The position numbers were made by a program, and so were the translations under genes. The notes under the pieces are model-generated. The model was not told the origin of the DNA, made no database searches, and saw nothing but the letters and a program-made list of their open reading frames with translations. A DNA stretch of 64,000 nucleotides from Candidatus Brocadiaceae bacterium (GTDB lineage Bacteria > Planctomycetota > Brocadiia > SM23-32). Location: positions 1 through 64,000 of the forward strand of contig JAAYEJ010000003.1 of assembly GCA_012728835.1 (NCBI GenBank). Reading direction: 5' to 3'. Below are positions 34,554-42,901 of this stretch, piece by piece. Numbering within the stretch: position 1 is the first letter of the stretch; each line of letters starts with the position of its first letter.

Positions 34554-35191
34554 CACCGACCGGAGACAAAACGCGCCGTGCGCCGGTCATCGGCCTCGTG
34601 GGCGGCCTGGCCGCCGGCAAGAGCACCGTGGCCCGCTTGATGCGCGAGCGCGGAGCGTGCGTGGTCGATGCGGATCGCATCGGACACGAGGTGCTGGAGC
34701 TTCCGCACGTCCGTACGGCCCTGACGGACGCATTCGGCCACGGGATACTCGGCCCGGACGGGCGTGTGGACCGCGGGCGGCTGGCCGCCGTCGCCTTCGG
34801 CACGCCCGAGAGGGTGGAACGTCTCAACGGAATCGTTCATCCCATCATCATCCAAAGGATCAGTGATCTGTTGAGGGAGTTCAGCGCCCGGCCGGACGTG
34901 CCGCTGGTGGCGCTGGACGCTCCGCTGCTGATGGAGACGCAACTGCACAGGGACGTCTGCCGCGCGCTGCTGTACGTCGAGGCGCCGGAGGACGAACGGC
35001 GCCGGCGCGCCGCGCAGAACCGGGGCATCGCGCCCGAGCAGTTCGCCGTGCGCGAACAGGCGCAGATGCCCACCGACGTCAAGGCCGCAGTGGCCGACTA
35101 CACAGTCATCAATACAGGCTCAATCGAGGAGCTGGCCAGGCAGATCGATCGGATCTGGCCTGACCTGTGCCGACTTTCAGGAGGTGTTTGA
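34550..35191 (+). CDS. coaE: Dephospho-CoA kinase
   Basis: It phosphorylates dephospho-CoA in the last step of CoA synthesis. The 213 residues have the P-loop [16 protein letters not shown] and [14 protein letters not shown], with the lid region [13 protein letters not shown]. The GTG start overlaps the polA stop (GTGA), with GGAGG upstream, and its own C-terminal codons carry the ribosome binding site of rho. This polA-coaE-rho order is common in bacteria. Confidence 0.92.
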   Translation: MTPTGDKTRRAPVIGLVGGLAAGKSTVARLMRERGACVVDADRIGHEVLELPHVRTALTDAFGHGILGPDGRVDRGRLAAVAFGTPERVERLNGIVHPIIIQRISDLLREFSARPDVPLVALDAPLLMETQLHRDVCRALLYVEAPEDERRRRAAQNRGIAPEQFAVREQAQMPTDVKAAVADYTVINTGSIEELARQIDRIWPDLCRLSGGV

Positions 35192-35192
35192 C

Positions 35193-36641
35193 TTGGCCGC
35201 AGACAGCGAACGCAACACGTCGAATTCGTCGGGCAAGAACGGAAGAAAGCGGATGCCGAACGGACGCCGACCGCGGAACAGCAACGGAAACGGCAACAAC
35301 GCCGGCGGCGGCAACGCCGCCGGCGGGAATCGCGCGGCGAACACCCAGGTGGCCACCGAGACGCCCGCGAGCCAGTTCCACATCGTCGACCTGCAAAGGA
35401 TGACGGTCAAGCAACTGCTTGAGGCATCCAAGGAAGAGGGCCTGGAGAACACGAGCGGGCTCAAAAAGCAGGACCTGATCTTCCAGATCCTGAAGAAGCG
35501 CGTCTCCAAGAGCGGCGCCATGTACGGCGAGGGCGTCCTGGAGGTGCTGCCCGACGGAGGCTTCGGGTTCCTGCGCTCGCCGGACTACAGCTACATGCCG
35601 AGCCCGGACGACATCTACGTCTCGCCCAGCCAGATCCGCCGCTTCGGCCTGCGCACGGGCAACCTGGTCACCGGCCAGATCCGGCCTCCGAAGGAGAACA
35701 AGGAGCACTACTTCGCCCTGCTGAAGGTCGAGGCCGTCAACTACCAGAGCCCCGAGACGGTCGCGAACCTGACCGTCTTCGAGGACCTGACCCCGTTCCA
35801 CCCGACCGAGCGCCTGATGCTGGAGCGCGACGGCAAAGAACTCGACATGCGCATCGTCGATCTGGTCACCCCGATCGGCAAGGGCCAGCGCGGCCTGATC
35901 GTCGCCGCCCCGCGCACCGGCAAGACCATCCTGCTGCAGCAGATCGGCAACTCCATCGCCAGGAACCACCCCGAGGTGCAGTTGATCATCCTGCTGATCG
36001 ACGAACGCCCCGAGGAAGTCACCGACATGCAGCGCACCGTGCCGGCCGCGCAGGTCATCAGCTCCACCTTCGACGAGCCCGCCAGCCGGCACGTGCAGGT
36101 CGCCAAGATGGTCATCGAGATGGCCCGCCGGCAGGTCGAATACGGCAAGGACGTCGTGATCCTGCTCGACAGCATCACGCGGCTGGCCCGGGCGCACAAC
36201 ACGGAGGTGCCCCACAGCGGGAAGATCCTCAGCGGCGGCGTCGAGGCCGGCGCGCTGCAGAAGCCGAAGAAGTTCTTCGGCAGCGCCCGCAAGCTCGAGG
36301 AAGGCGGCAGCCTGACCATCATCGCCACCGCCCTGATCAACACCGGCAGCCGCATGGACGAGGTCATCTACGAGGAGTTCAAGGGCACGGGCAACATGGA
36401 GCTGCACCTGGACCGCGCCCTGGCCGACCGGCGCATCTGGCCGGCCCTGGACATCACCCGCAGCGGCACCCGCAAGGAAGAACTCCTGCTGGACCCGGAG
36501 GAGCTGCGCCGCATCCAGCTCCTGCACCGGATGTTGAACGAGATGAACCCCATCGACGCCATCGAACTGATGCGCAACCGGCTCTCCAAGACCCAGAACA
36601 ACGCCGAATTCCTGATGAGCATCAACGTGGACGGGCGCTGA
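35193..36641 (+). CDS. rho: Transcription termination factor Rho
   Basis: The 482 residues form the hexameric RNA helicase that ends transcription. After an Asn/Gly-rich low-complexity insert (about 15-50; [20 protein letters not shown]), the Rho N-terminal domain begins at [13 protein letters not shown]. The RNA-binding cold-shock-like part is [18 protein letters not shown], Walker A is [18 protein letters not shown], and the core includes [16 protein letters not shown] chose a TTG start: AGGAGGTG lies 6 nt upstream and coaE ends one base before it, while the GTG at 35184 is part of that binding site. A 5-bp hairpin holds its stop. Confidence 0.9.
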   Translation: MAADSERNTSNSSGKNGRKRMPNGRRPRNSNGNGNNAGGGNAAGGNRAANTQVATETPASQFHIVDLQRMTVKQLLEASKEEGLENTSGLKKQDLIFQILKKRVSKSGAMYGEGVLEVLPDGGFGFLRSPDYSYMPSPDDIYVSPSQIRRFGLRTGNLVTGQIRPPKENKEHYFALLKVEAVNYQSPETVANLTVFEDLTPFHPTERLMLERDGKELDMRIVDLVTPIGKGQRGLIVAAPRTGKTILLQQIGNSIARNHPEVQLIILLIDERPEEVTDMQRTVPAAQVISSTFDEPASRHVQVAKMVIEMARRQVEYGKDVVILLDSITRLARAHNTEVPHSGKILSGGVEAGALQKPKKFFGSARKLEEGGSLTIIATALINTGSRMDEVIYEEFKGTGNMELHLDRALADRRIWPALDITRSGTRKEELLLDPEELRRIQLLHRMLNEMNPIDAIELMRNRLSKTQNNAEFLMSINVDGR

Positions 36642-36772
36642 GCGCCGGCGGACCCGCCAACCGGGCGGGCGATGGAGCATGCGGGCAGAGGCGTCCCGCC
36701 TCCGACCTGTCCGCAAAGGGACGGGGACGGGCGTGCGAAGGGATGGCCATGCGCCGCATGGCCTCTCGGCGC

Positions 36773-36801
36773 TTGACGCCGGGGGCCGGCGGCCCTATAA
36801 T
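36773..36801 (+). promoter_or_regulatory. Strong promoter for the ilv leader and ilvBN
   Basis: TTGACG (36773-36778), a 17-bp spacer, and a perfect TATAAT (36796-36801). The predicted start is about 36808-36812, so the leader peptide would be nearly or fully leaderless. Confidence 0.8.
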
Positions 36802-36811
36802 GGTGTGCATC

Positions 36812-36859
36812 ATGGATCGGACTGCAACCCCACTCAGCGCAATCGTCCTAGTAGCGTAG
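36812..36859 (+). CDS. Branched-chain amino acid leader peptide (15 aa)
   Basis: The peptide reads MDRTATPLSAIVLVA and then TAG. The final codons ATC GTC CTA GTA form an Ile-Val-Leu-Val run, one codon before the stop's Ala, covering all three branched-chain amino acids. The ATG is 10 bases after the -10 box, with no room for a ribosome binding site, so leaderless initiation is likely. Position, composition and the hairpins that follow match classic ilv attenuator leaders (inference from known enterobacterial systems). It would sense charged branched-chain tRNAs by ribosome stalling. Confidence 0.75.
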   Translation: MDRTATPLSAIVLVA

Positions 36860-36898
36860 GCCCCTTCCGCGCTCGGATGCGATCCGAGCGGTGGGGCC
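36859..36898 (+). promoter_or_regulatory. Attenuator stem 1:2 (protector/pause hairpin)
   Basis: GGCCCC (36859-36864) pairs with GGGGCC (36893-36898). Inside, CGCTCGGAT (870-878) pairs with ATCCGAGCG (882-890) around a GCG loop. The left arm begins in the leader-peptide stop codon, so a ribosome stalled on the Ile-Val-Leu-Val codons would cover it. Confidence 0.75.
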
Positions 36899-36943
36899 GA
36901 GAGGGTTGTTGTCCGTTCCGTCGAACGGCGCGAATAGGCCCTC
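36893..36943 (+). promoter_or_regulatory. Alternative antiterminator pairing
   Basis: The right arm of the first hairpin, GGGCC (36894-36898), can instead pair with GGCCC (36937-36941). The adjacent GAGGG (901-905) is also able to pair with CCCTC (939-943). Both use the left arm of the terminator, so this pairing excludes termination. A small independent hairpin, CCGTTC-CGTC-GAACGG (913-928), lies in the loop. Confidence 0.6.
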
Positions 36944-36977
36944 CCGCCTCACACAGGTGGAGGGCTTTCTTCTTTTT
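36938..36977 (+). terminator. Intrinsic terminator of the ilv attenuator
   Basis: GCCCTCC (938-944) pairs with GGAGGGC (959-965), extended by CCT/AGG across a small internal loop. It is followed by the U-rich run TTTCTTCTTTTT (966-977). It is the only clear hairpin-plus-U-tract terminator I found in the window and lies 64 nt before ilvB. Confidence 0.8.
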
Positions 36978-37041
36978 GGGGCGCGTGGAGGTCCCCCGGA
37001 GCCCCGGGCTCCGGAACCGCGCCAGGGAGGAACCGGCCGAC

Positions 37042-38721
37042 ATGGGCAGGACTGGAGCCAACATTCTGGTTGATTCCCTGTTGGAGCATCAGGTCGAACA
37101 CGTCTTCGGACTGCCGGGCGGGGCGGTGATCGCCCTCTTCGACGTCCTCTACGATTCGCCCCTGAAGGTGATCCTCACACGCCACGAGCAGGGCGCCGGC
37201 CACATGGCCGACGGCTACGCGCGCGCCACGGGCAAGGTCGGCGTCTGCATCGCCACCAGCGGCCCCGGCGCGACGAACCTCGTCACCGCCATCGCCACGG
37301 CCCACATGGACAGTGTGCCCATGGTCGCCCTGACCGGCCAGGTGAAGACCCACCTGATCGGCAACGACGCCTTCCAGGAAGCCGACATGACGGGCATCAC
37401 CCGCCCCGTGACCAAGCACAACTACCTGGTCAAGGACGTCGCGGACCTCGCCCGCGTGGTCAAGGAGGCCTTCCACATCGCCTCGACCGGCCGGCCCGGC
37501 CCCGTCCTGATCGACCTGCCCAGCGACGTCATGACGGACACCCTCGAGGACGAACCCGACACGACCATGCGCCTGCCCGGCTACAAGCCGACGACCGGCG
37601 GCCACGTGCGCCAGATCCAGCGCGCCGCCGAGGCGATCAACGCCGCCGAGCGCCCGGTCCTCTACGTCGGCGGCGGCGTCATCTCCGCCGGGGCCAGCGA
37701 GGAACTCCGGGAACTGGCCCGCAAGGCCAACATCCCCGTCACCACCACGCTGATGGGCATCGGCACGTTCCCGGTCGACGACCCCCTCTCCCTGCACATG
37801 CTCGGAATGCACGGCACGGTGTATGCGAACTACGCCGTCACGCACTGCGACCTGCTGATCGCCGTCGGCGCCCGCTTCGACGACCGGATCACCGGCAAGG
37901 TCGAGAAGTTCGCCAAGAAAGCGAAGGTCGTCCACATCGACGTCGACCCGACCTCCATCAGCAAGAGCGTGCCGGTGGACATCCCCGTCGTCGGCGACGC
38001 CCGCAGCGTGCTCTCGGTGCTGCAGACCCTGGTGGAGCACCGCGAACGCAAGGAGTGGATGGACCGCATCCTCGCCTGGAAGCGCGACTTCCCCCTCACC
38101 TACAAGCGGCAGCCCGGCGTCATCAAGCCGCAGGCCGTCATCGAGAAGGTCTCCGAACTCACCGGCGGCGAGGCCATCCTGTGCACCGACGTCGGACAGC
38201 ACCAGATGTGGGCAGCCCAGTACTACCGCTTCCGACGGCCGCGCACGTTCCTCAGCTCCGGCGGCCTCGGCACAATGGGCTACGGCCTGCCGGCCGCCAT
38301 CGGCGCCGCCTTCGGCTGCCCGGACCGCAAAACCGTCCTGATCACCAGCGACGGCTCGATCCAGATGAACATCCAGGAGATGGCCACGGCCGTCTACCAC
38401 AAGCTGCCCATCGCCCTCGTCGTCCTGAACAACGGATACCTCGGCATGGTGCGCCAGTGGCAGGAGCTGTTCTTCAACCGGCGCTACTCCCATACGCACC
38501 TGGCGCCGGCGAACCCGGACTTCATCAGGCTCGCCGAGGCATACGGCGCGCGCGGCATCGCCGTGAGCGATCCCGACCAGGTCGAACCGGCCCTCCGGGA
38601 AGCCCTCGCCGTCGGCGACGGCCCCGTGCTCCTGGACGTGCGCACGGCCCCCGAGGAGAACGTGTTTCCCATGGTGGCCGCCGGCCAGCCCATCGACAAG
38701 ATGATCGGCGGCATCGCATGA
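37042..38721 (+). CDS. ilvB: Acetolactate synthase, large (catalytic) subunit
   Basis: A ThDP enzyme of valine, leucine and isoleucine synthesis that joins two pyruvates, or pyruvate and 2-oxobutyrate. The 559 residues have the N-terminal PYR domain (FGLPGGAVIALFDVLYD; HEQGAGHMADGYARATG with the catalytic Glu), the central FAD domain (YVGGGVISAGASEELREL) and the C-terminal PP domain (SDGSIQMNIQEMATA and NNGYLGMVRQWQELFF). The chosen ATG has GGGAGG 11 nt upstream; the long open frame further upstream overlaps the leader. It is controlled by the attenuator at 36812-36977 and followed by ilvN after 38 bp. Confidence 0.95.
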   Translation: MGRTGANILVDSLLEHQVEHVFGLPGGAVIALFDVLYDSPLKVILTRHEQGAGHMADGYARATGKVGVCIATSGPGATNLVTAIATAHMDSVPMVALTGQVKTHLIGNDAFQEADMTGITRPVTKHNYLVKDVADLARVVKEAFHIASTGRPGPVLIDLPSDVMTDTLEDEPDTTMRLPGYKPTTGGHVRQIQRAAEAINAAERPVLYVGGGVISAGASEELRELARKANIPVTTTLMGIGTFPVDDPLSLHMLGMHGTVYANYAVTHCDLLIAVGARFDDRITGKVEKFAKKAKVVHIDVDPTSISKSVPVDIPVVGDARSVLSVLQTLVEHRERKEWMDRILAWKRDFPLTYKRQPGVIKPQAVIEKVSELTGGEAILCTDVGQHQMWAAQYYRFRRPRTFLSSGGLGTMGYGLPAAIGAAFGCPDRKTVLITSDGSIQMNIQEMATAVYHKLPIALVVLNNGYLGMVRQWQELFFNRRYSHTHLAPANPDFIRLAEAYGARGIAVSDPDQVEPALREALAVGDGPVLLDVRTAPEENVFPMVAAGQPIDKMIGGIA

Positions 38722-38759
38722 GGCCCACCGCTCCTACCGCACGAAAGGCGCGCACACAC

Positions 38760-39245
38760 ATGGCAAAGCACATCATCTCCGCCCTGGTCGCCAACCGCCC
38801 CGGCGTCCTGGCCCACGTGGCCGGGCTGTTCAGCGCGCGTGGATTCAACATCGACAGCCTGGCCGTCGGCGAGACCGAGCAGCCCGACCTCAGCCGCATG
38901 ACCATCGTCGTGGACGGCGATGAGGCCATCCTCGAACAGGTCCGCAAGCAGCTCGGCAAGGTCATCGACATCGTCAAGATCCAGGACTACAGCGCCATCC
39001 CCCACGTGGAGCGCGACCTGGCCCTGGTGCGCGTGCACGCCCCGCAGGAGCGGCGCAGCGCCATTCTGGAACTGGTCGACATCTTCCGCGCCCGCGTCGT
39101 CGACGTCGGCCGCAACGACCTGATGATCGAGACCTCCGGCGCCGAGGAGAAGATCGAGGCGTTCCTGGACCTCCTGCGCCCCTTCGGCATCCGCGAGATG
39201 GCCCGCACCGGCCGCATCGCCCTGGCCCGGGCCCCGCGCGACTGA
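38760..39245 (+). CDS. ilvN: Acetolactate synthase, small (regulatory) subunit
   Basis: The 161 residues carry an N-terminal ACT domain (ISALVANRPGVLAHVAGLFS, then RGFNIDSLAVG) and the C-terminal ALS_ss_C domain (EERRSAI-type helix QERRSAILELVDIFRARVVD). It binds IlvB, stimulates it and gives valine feedback inhibition in the family. The symbol ilvH would be equally valid. Spacing and orientation show an operon with ilvB. A 13-bp inverted repeat lies 15 bp after its stop. Confidence 0.93.
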   Translation: MAKHIISALVANRPGVLAHVAGLFSARGFNIDSLAVGETEQPDLSRMTIVVDGDEAILEQVRKQLGKVIDIVKIQDYSAIPHVERDLALVRVHAPQERRSAILELVDIFRARVVDVGRNDLMIETSGAEEKIEAFLDLLRPFGIREMARTGRIALARAPRD

Positions 39246-39249
39246 GCCG

Positions 39250-39501
39250 TCAGGCCGAGGGTGCGGAGGCTGTGGCCCGCAGCCTCCGCACCACCTGGCC
39301 CACCACCAGCGGCATCAGCGCGCAGGCGCCGATCACCAACCAGTCCGCCCGCTTCGGCGGCACCGTCTTCAGCACCGTCCTCAGCCCGGGTGCGTACACG
39401 GCCACCGCCTGCAGCGCGATCGTCAGCGCCACCGCGCCCAGCACATACCTGTTGGCAAACCACTCCCGGCCCCCCAATGGCCTTCCGCATCTCATTCCCA
39501 A
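39250..39501 (-). pseudogene. C-terminal remnant of a cation-transporting P-type ATPase
   Basis: An 83-codon open frame whose product (FANRYVLGAVALTIALQAVA, then VYAPGLRTVLKTVPPKRADW) matches the last two or three membrane helices of PacL/Ca2+-type P-type ATPases. There the chain ends shortly after a P-L/K-x-x-x-W segment. Nothing upstream in any minus frame continues the protein: the A, N and P domains and earlier helices (about 800 residues) are absent. It is most likely a deletion remnant, and an expressed miniprotein is the less likely alternative. Confidence 0.65.
39260..39292. terminator. 13-bp inverted repeat after ilvN
   Basis: GGTGCGGAGGCTG (260-272) and CAGCCTCCGCACC (280-292) pair perfectly around a 7-nt loop. 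There is no T tract. It lies inside the 3' end of the ATPase remnant and could end ilvBN transcription together with Rho. Confidence 0.45.
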
Positions 39502-39583
39502 GTGCGCGCCTCGGCACGTTGCGCCTACACTGACGGCCCGCAGAGACCGCCTGCAACCGAATGCCCGCCGGGCGCCCCTGCCC

Positions 39584-40840
39584 TCAGGCGTCCTCGGCCA
39601 CGGGGGCCTTCCCGTAGCGGCGCCAGGCCGCGACCATCACGGCCACCCCGGCCAGCACCATCACGGCCCCCCCCAGGAAGACCCAGCGCATGGGGAACAA
39701 CTGCGCGTCGACGATCCAGGCCAGCCCGAAGGTGATCGCCGTCCAGCGAAGGCCCCAGATGGTGAAGTGCAGCGCCATCCCGTGCTGCGTCTCGGACGCC
39801 CGCGTGAAGTGCATGACGATGGGGTAGAACGCGAGGTTGTTCCCCGACTGGAACAGCCCCCGCGCCGCCACCAGCACGAAGAACGCCGGCCAGGTCGAGA
39901 CGAAGAACAGCGCCACGAAGAGGCCCAGTTGCAGCAGCCACGACATCACGGCCGTCACCGGCGCGCCGAAACGGTCCATCACCACCCCCCACGGATACAG
40001 GCTCAGCACGATGGCGACCTGGTAGGCGGCCAGCGCGTAGCCGTACTGGCGCGTCGTCAGGTCCAGGCAGTCGCTGGCAAACAGGGGCAGGATCTTGATC
40101 GCGCTGACGCTGCCCAGAGTCGTCACCGAGTAGCCCAGCAGGAACAGCAGCAGGCCGTGGTTGCCCAGCGCGACGCGCGCCGAGCGGGCCGCCTGGGCCA
40201 GCACGCCCCGGCCGCCGACCGCCGCGTCCTCGGTGCGGTCGCCGCGACTGCCCCGGATGCCTCGGAACAGCAGGCCGCCCACCAGCAGCGCGACCCCCGC
40301 CGCCGGGAAGACGCAGCGGTGCAGCGCCAGATCGCGCTCGAGCATCAGCCCCACCACGGCCAGTGCCACCACCTGCGCCAGCACGTCGACCGCGTTCGGC
40401 AGGCTCAGCAGCTTGCCCCTCCACCGGTCCGGGTAGACCTGGCGGAAGGCCACGCCCATGCTCGGCCTGGACAACGCGGTCATGAGCATGCCGCCGGCCA
40501 GCACCAGCGCCAGCGCCCACAGGCTCTGCGCCAGCCCGCTGAGGAGCACCAGGAGCCCGCCGGCCATGAAGGAGAGCCCGGTGAACCGGACGGGGTTGCG
40601 CCGCCGGAGGAACGGCCCCCACAGGAACGCGAAGATGAGGGGAACCGCCAGCCCGAGGTCGATGATGAGGCTCTGGAAGGCCGATCCGTTCAGCTTGCGG
40701 ATGACGAACGGCCCCTGGCCGGCCACGACCGCAGTGAACGTGCCGCAGAAGACGGCACTGGCGGTATGCCGGTAGCCTCGCTTCCGGTACTCCGCCGGCA
40801 CGGAACGGAAGCCCAGGCCGGCGGGCGTTTGTTCGGCCAT
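39584..40840 (-). CDS. Major facilitator superfamily transporter
   Basis: A 418-residue inner-membrane protein with about twelve hydrophobic segments (for example FTGLSFMAGGLLVLLSGLAQ and WVFLGGAVMVLAGVAVMVAA). The MFS-like loops PSMGVAFRQVYPDRWRGKLL after helix 4 and VVMDRFGAPVT between later helices are present. The substrate is unknown. The ATG lacks a strong ribosome binding site. It starts 44 bp after asd on the same strand, so it may be transcribed with gcvH-like and asd. Confidence 0.78.
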   Translation of the reverse strand: MAEQTPAGLGFRSVPAEYRKRGYRHTASAVFCGTFTAVVAGQGPFVIRKLNGSAFQSLIIDLGLAVPLIFAFLWGPFLRRRNPVRFTGLSFMAGGLLVLLSGLAQSLWALALVLAGGMLMTALSRPSMGVAFRQVYPDRWRGKLLSLPNAVDVLAQVVALAVVGLMLERDLALHRCVFPAAGVALLVGGLLFRGIRGSRGDRTEDAAVGGRGVLAQAARSARVALGNHGLLLFLLGYSVTTLGSVSAIKILPLFASDCLDLTTRQYGYALAAYQVAIVLSLYPWGVVMDRFGAPVTAVMSWLLQLGLFVALFFVSTWPAFFVLVAARGLFQSGNNLAFYPIVMHFTRASETQHGMALHFTIWGLRWTAITFGLAWIVDAQLFPMRWVFLGGAVMVLAGVAVMVAAWRRYGKAPVAEDA

Positions 40841-40884
40841 CGCAGCGGTTGCGCGTGCGCAAGGAGGGGTTGGCCCGCACAGGC

Positions 40885-41913
40885 TCAGAGGAGGCCCATC
40901 TCCACGGCCTTCTCGGCGATCTGCACGGCGTTCAGAGCGGCGCCCTTTCGTACGTTGTCCGCAACGCACCACAGGTCCAGGCAGTTCGGCCTGGACGGGT
41001 CCTTGCGGATGCGCCCCACGAAAACCTCGTCCCGGCCCGAGACCTCCCGGGCGGTGGGATACTGCGAGGCGGCCGGGTCGTCCACCACCCGGATGCCCGG
41101 GAAGCCGGCCAGCAGGCGCCGCGCTTCCTCGACGCTGATCTCGCGCTCGAACTCGGCGTTGATGGCCTCGCTGTGCCCGTTTTGCACCGGCACGCGCGCA
41201 CACGTGGCGCTCACCCCGAGGTCCGGGCAACCGAAGATCTTGCGGGTCTCCTCGATCATCTTGATCTCTTCGCTGTAGTAGCCCGGGCAGTGCTCCTTCA
41301 GGCTGCCCACCTGGGGCAGCACGTTGCCGTAGATCGGATGGGGATACGGCCCCGTGTCGGCCTCGCCCCCGGCCGGCGCCGCCTGCGCCTGCTGCTGCAG
41401 GGCGCGCACGCCCGCCCGCCCCGTGCCGCTGACGGCCTGGTAGGTGCTCACGACGACGCGCCTCAGCCCGGCGGCCCTGTGCAGGGGCGCCAGCGCGGCC
41501 ACCATCTGGATCGTGCTGCAGTTCGGGTTGGCGATGAAGCCCTGGTGCCCGCGCATCGCCTCGGCATTCACCTCGGGCACGATGAGCGGCACGCGCGGGT
41601 CCATGCGGAAGTCCCCGCCGTTGTCGATCACCAGGATGCCCTGCTCGGCGGCCGGCCAGCCGTAGAGCCGGCTCGCCCCGGACTCCCCCTCCGTCCCGGC
41701 GAACAGAGCGATGTCCAGCCCCTCGAACGCCTCCGGCGAGGCGGCGATCACGTCGCGCTCCCGCCCCCCGAACACCTGGCGGCGCGCGCTGGTCGCCATG
41801 ATCCGCAGCGCCCGCACGGGGAATCCCCGCTCCTCGAGCACCTCGACGAGTATCTCTCCGACCATGCCGGCGCCGACGATGCCGACCGCGTATCCCCGCT
41901 CATCCCTCTTCAT
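40885..41913 (-). CDS. asd: Aspartate-semialdehyde dehydrogenase
   Basis: It reduces aspartyl phosphate to the semialdehyde, the second step of the aspartate family. The 342 residues have the NADP site VGIVGAGMVGEILVEVL, the catalytic Cys132 in FIANPNCSTIQMV and the substrate motif VPVQNGHSEAIN. The start overlaps the end of the GcvH-like gene by 14 nt, so translation is likely coupled. lysC (57987) and dapL (3281) of the same pathway lie apart. Confidence 0.9.
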   Translation of the reverse strand: MKRDERGYAVGIVGAGMVGEILVEVLEERGFPVRALRIMATSARRQVFGGRERDVIAASPEAFEGLDIALFAGTEGESGASRLYGWPAAEQGILVIDNGGDFRMDPRVPLIVPEVNAEAMRGHQGFIANPNCSTIQMVAALAPLHRAAGLRRVVVSTYQAVSGTGRAGVRALQQQAQAAPAGGEADTGPYPHPIYGNVLPQVGSLKEHCPGYYSEEIKMIEETRKIFGCPDLGVSATCARVPVQNGHSEAINAEFEREISVEEARRLLAGFPGIRVVDDPAASQYPTAREVSGRDEVFVGRIRKDPSRPNCLDLWCVADNVRKGAALNAVQIAEKAVEMGLL

Positions 41914-42313
41914 CGGCAGGCCCGCCCTCCGGCGCCTCTGCGGCACAGAACTGCTCGTAGGCCTCGGCGTTCATCAGGCCGGCCAGGTCGTCCGGCCCCC
42001 GAACCTCGATCCGCAGAAGCCAGCCCTCTCCGTAAGGGTCCTTCTCGAGCTTCGCGGTGTTCCAGATGAGTTCCCGATTCACCTCGACGATCCGCGACTC
42101 GACCGGCGAGTGGAGCTGCACCGTCCCCTCGAGGCCCTCCAGGTCCCCGAACGGCAGCTCGAGCTTCAGCTCGTCGTCGGGGTCCGGCAGATCCACCGAC
42201 ACGAGCGCGCCCACGCGCCGAAGCAGCGCCTCGGTCGCACCCAGCTCCAGCAGCGTCGTGCCGAGACGGGCCCACACGTGATGCTTCGTATACACACGGT
42301 CGTCAGGAACCAT
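41900..42313 (-). CDS. GcvH-like protein lacking the lipoyl lysine
   Basis: The 137 residues follow glycine-cleavage H protein: YTKHHVWARLGTTLLELGAT at the start, LHSPVESRIVEVNRELIWN and EKDPYGEGWLLRIEV at the end. In true GcvH the arm is swung by lipoyl-lysine in ESVKA. Here the aligned stretch is DLEGLEGTVQL, so Glu62 replaces that Lys and no other Lys is close. It cannot be lipoylated there and probably has a binding or regulatory role, or is decaying. No other gcv genes are seen. It overlaps asd by 14 nt and has its own promoter. Confidence 0.75.
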   Translation of the reverse strand: MVPDDRVYTKHHVWARLGTTLLELGATEALLRRVGALVSVDLPDPDDELKLELPFGDLEGLEGTVQLHSPVESRIVEVNRELIWNTAKLEKDPYGEGWLLRIEVRGPDDLAGLMNAEAYEQFCAAEAPEGGPADEEG

Positions 42314-42355
42314 CGGTCTGGTCCGGCTGCGTGGAATGGAGTACAGCTTTTGCCT

Positions 42356-42384
42356 ATCATATCATGACCCGAGGACGGCCGCAA
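42356..42384 (-). promoter_or_regulatory. Promoter for gcvH-like-asd
   Basis: On the minus strand: TTGCGG (42384-42379), a 17-bp spacer, and TATGAT (42361-42356). The leader is about 36 nt. Confidence 0.5.
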
Positions 42385-42421
42385 ACTCAGATCCGTTCGA
42401 CCGCCTGCCTGAGGTGACTCG

Positions 42422-42901
42422 GTGCCCGAACCACACGTCGTCCACATCGGCCTGGGCAGCAACCTGGGCGACCGCGAATCGACCCTCCGCGCCGCACTGC
42501 GTGTGCTGGACGCCGAGGACGACATCGAGGTGCTCGCCGCCTCGCCGTTCATCGAAACCCTGCCCGTCGGCGGCCCCCCGCAGGGGCCCTTCCTGAACGC
42601 GGCCGCCGCCCTGGCCACGCCCCTGCCGCCCCGCGTGCTGCTCGATCGGCTCCACAGGGTCGAACAGGGCTTCGGACGCCGGCGCATCGCCCGCTGGGGC
42701 CCCCGCACCCTCGATCTCGACATCCTCCTCTGCGGCGACCTGATCGTCGCCGAAGCCGACCTCCGGGTGCCCCATCCGCTCATGCACGTGCGCCGGTTCG
42801 TCCTGGAACCGCTCGACCACATCGCGGCGGACGCCGTCCATCCGGTCCTCCGCAAGACCGTCCGCCGGCTGCTCCGCGACCTGCCCGAGGAGAGGCCATG
42901 A
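42422..42901 (+). CDS. folK: 6-hydroxymethyl-7,8-dihydropterin pyrophosphokinase
   Basis: It transfers pyrophosphate to the dihydropterin in folate synthesis. The 159 residues contain IGLGSNLGDRESTLRAALRV, GPFLNAAAALAT and the signature RWGPRTLDLDILLCGD followed by VPHPLMHVRRFVLEPL. The GTG start has GAGGTG 5 nt upstream. Its stop overlaps the next start (ATGA), so it is coupled to the flavoprotein gene. No other folate gene lies nearby. Confidence 0.92.
   Translation: MPEPHVVHIGLGSNLGDRESTLRAALRVLDAEDDIEVLAASPFIETLPVGGPPQGPFLNAAAALATPLPPRVLLDRLHRVEQGFGRRRIARWGPRTLDLDILLCGDLIVAEADLRVPHPLMHVRRFVLEPLDHIAADAVHPVLRKTVRRLLRDLPEERP

Noticed and set aside
36802-37041. T-box riboswitch before ilvB
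   Set aside because: No T-box sequence or specifier loop is present; the leader peptide and hairpins explain the region better.
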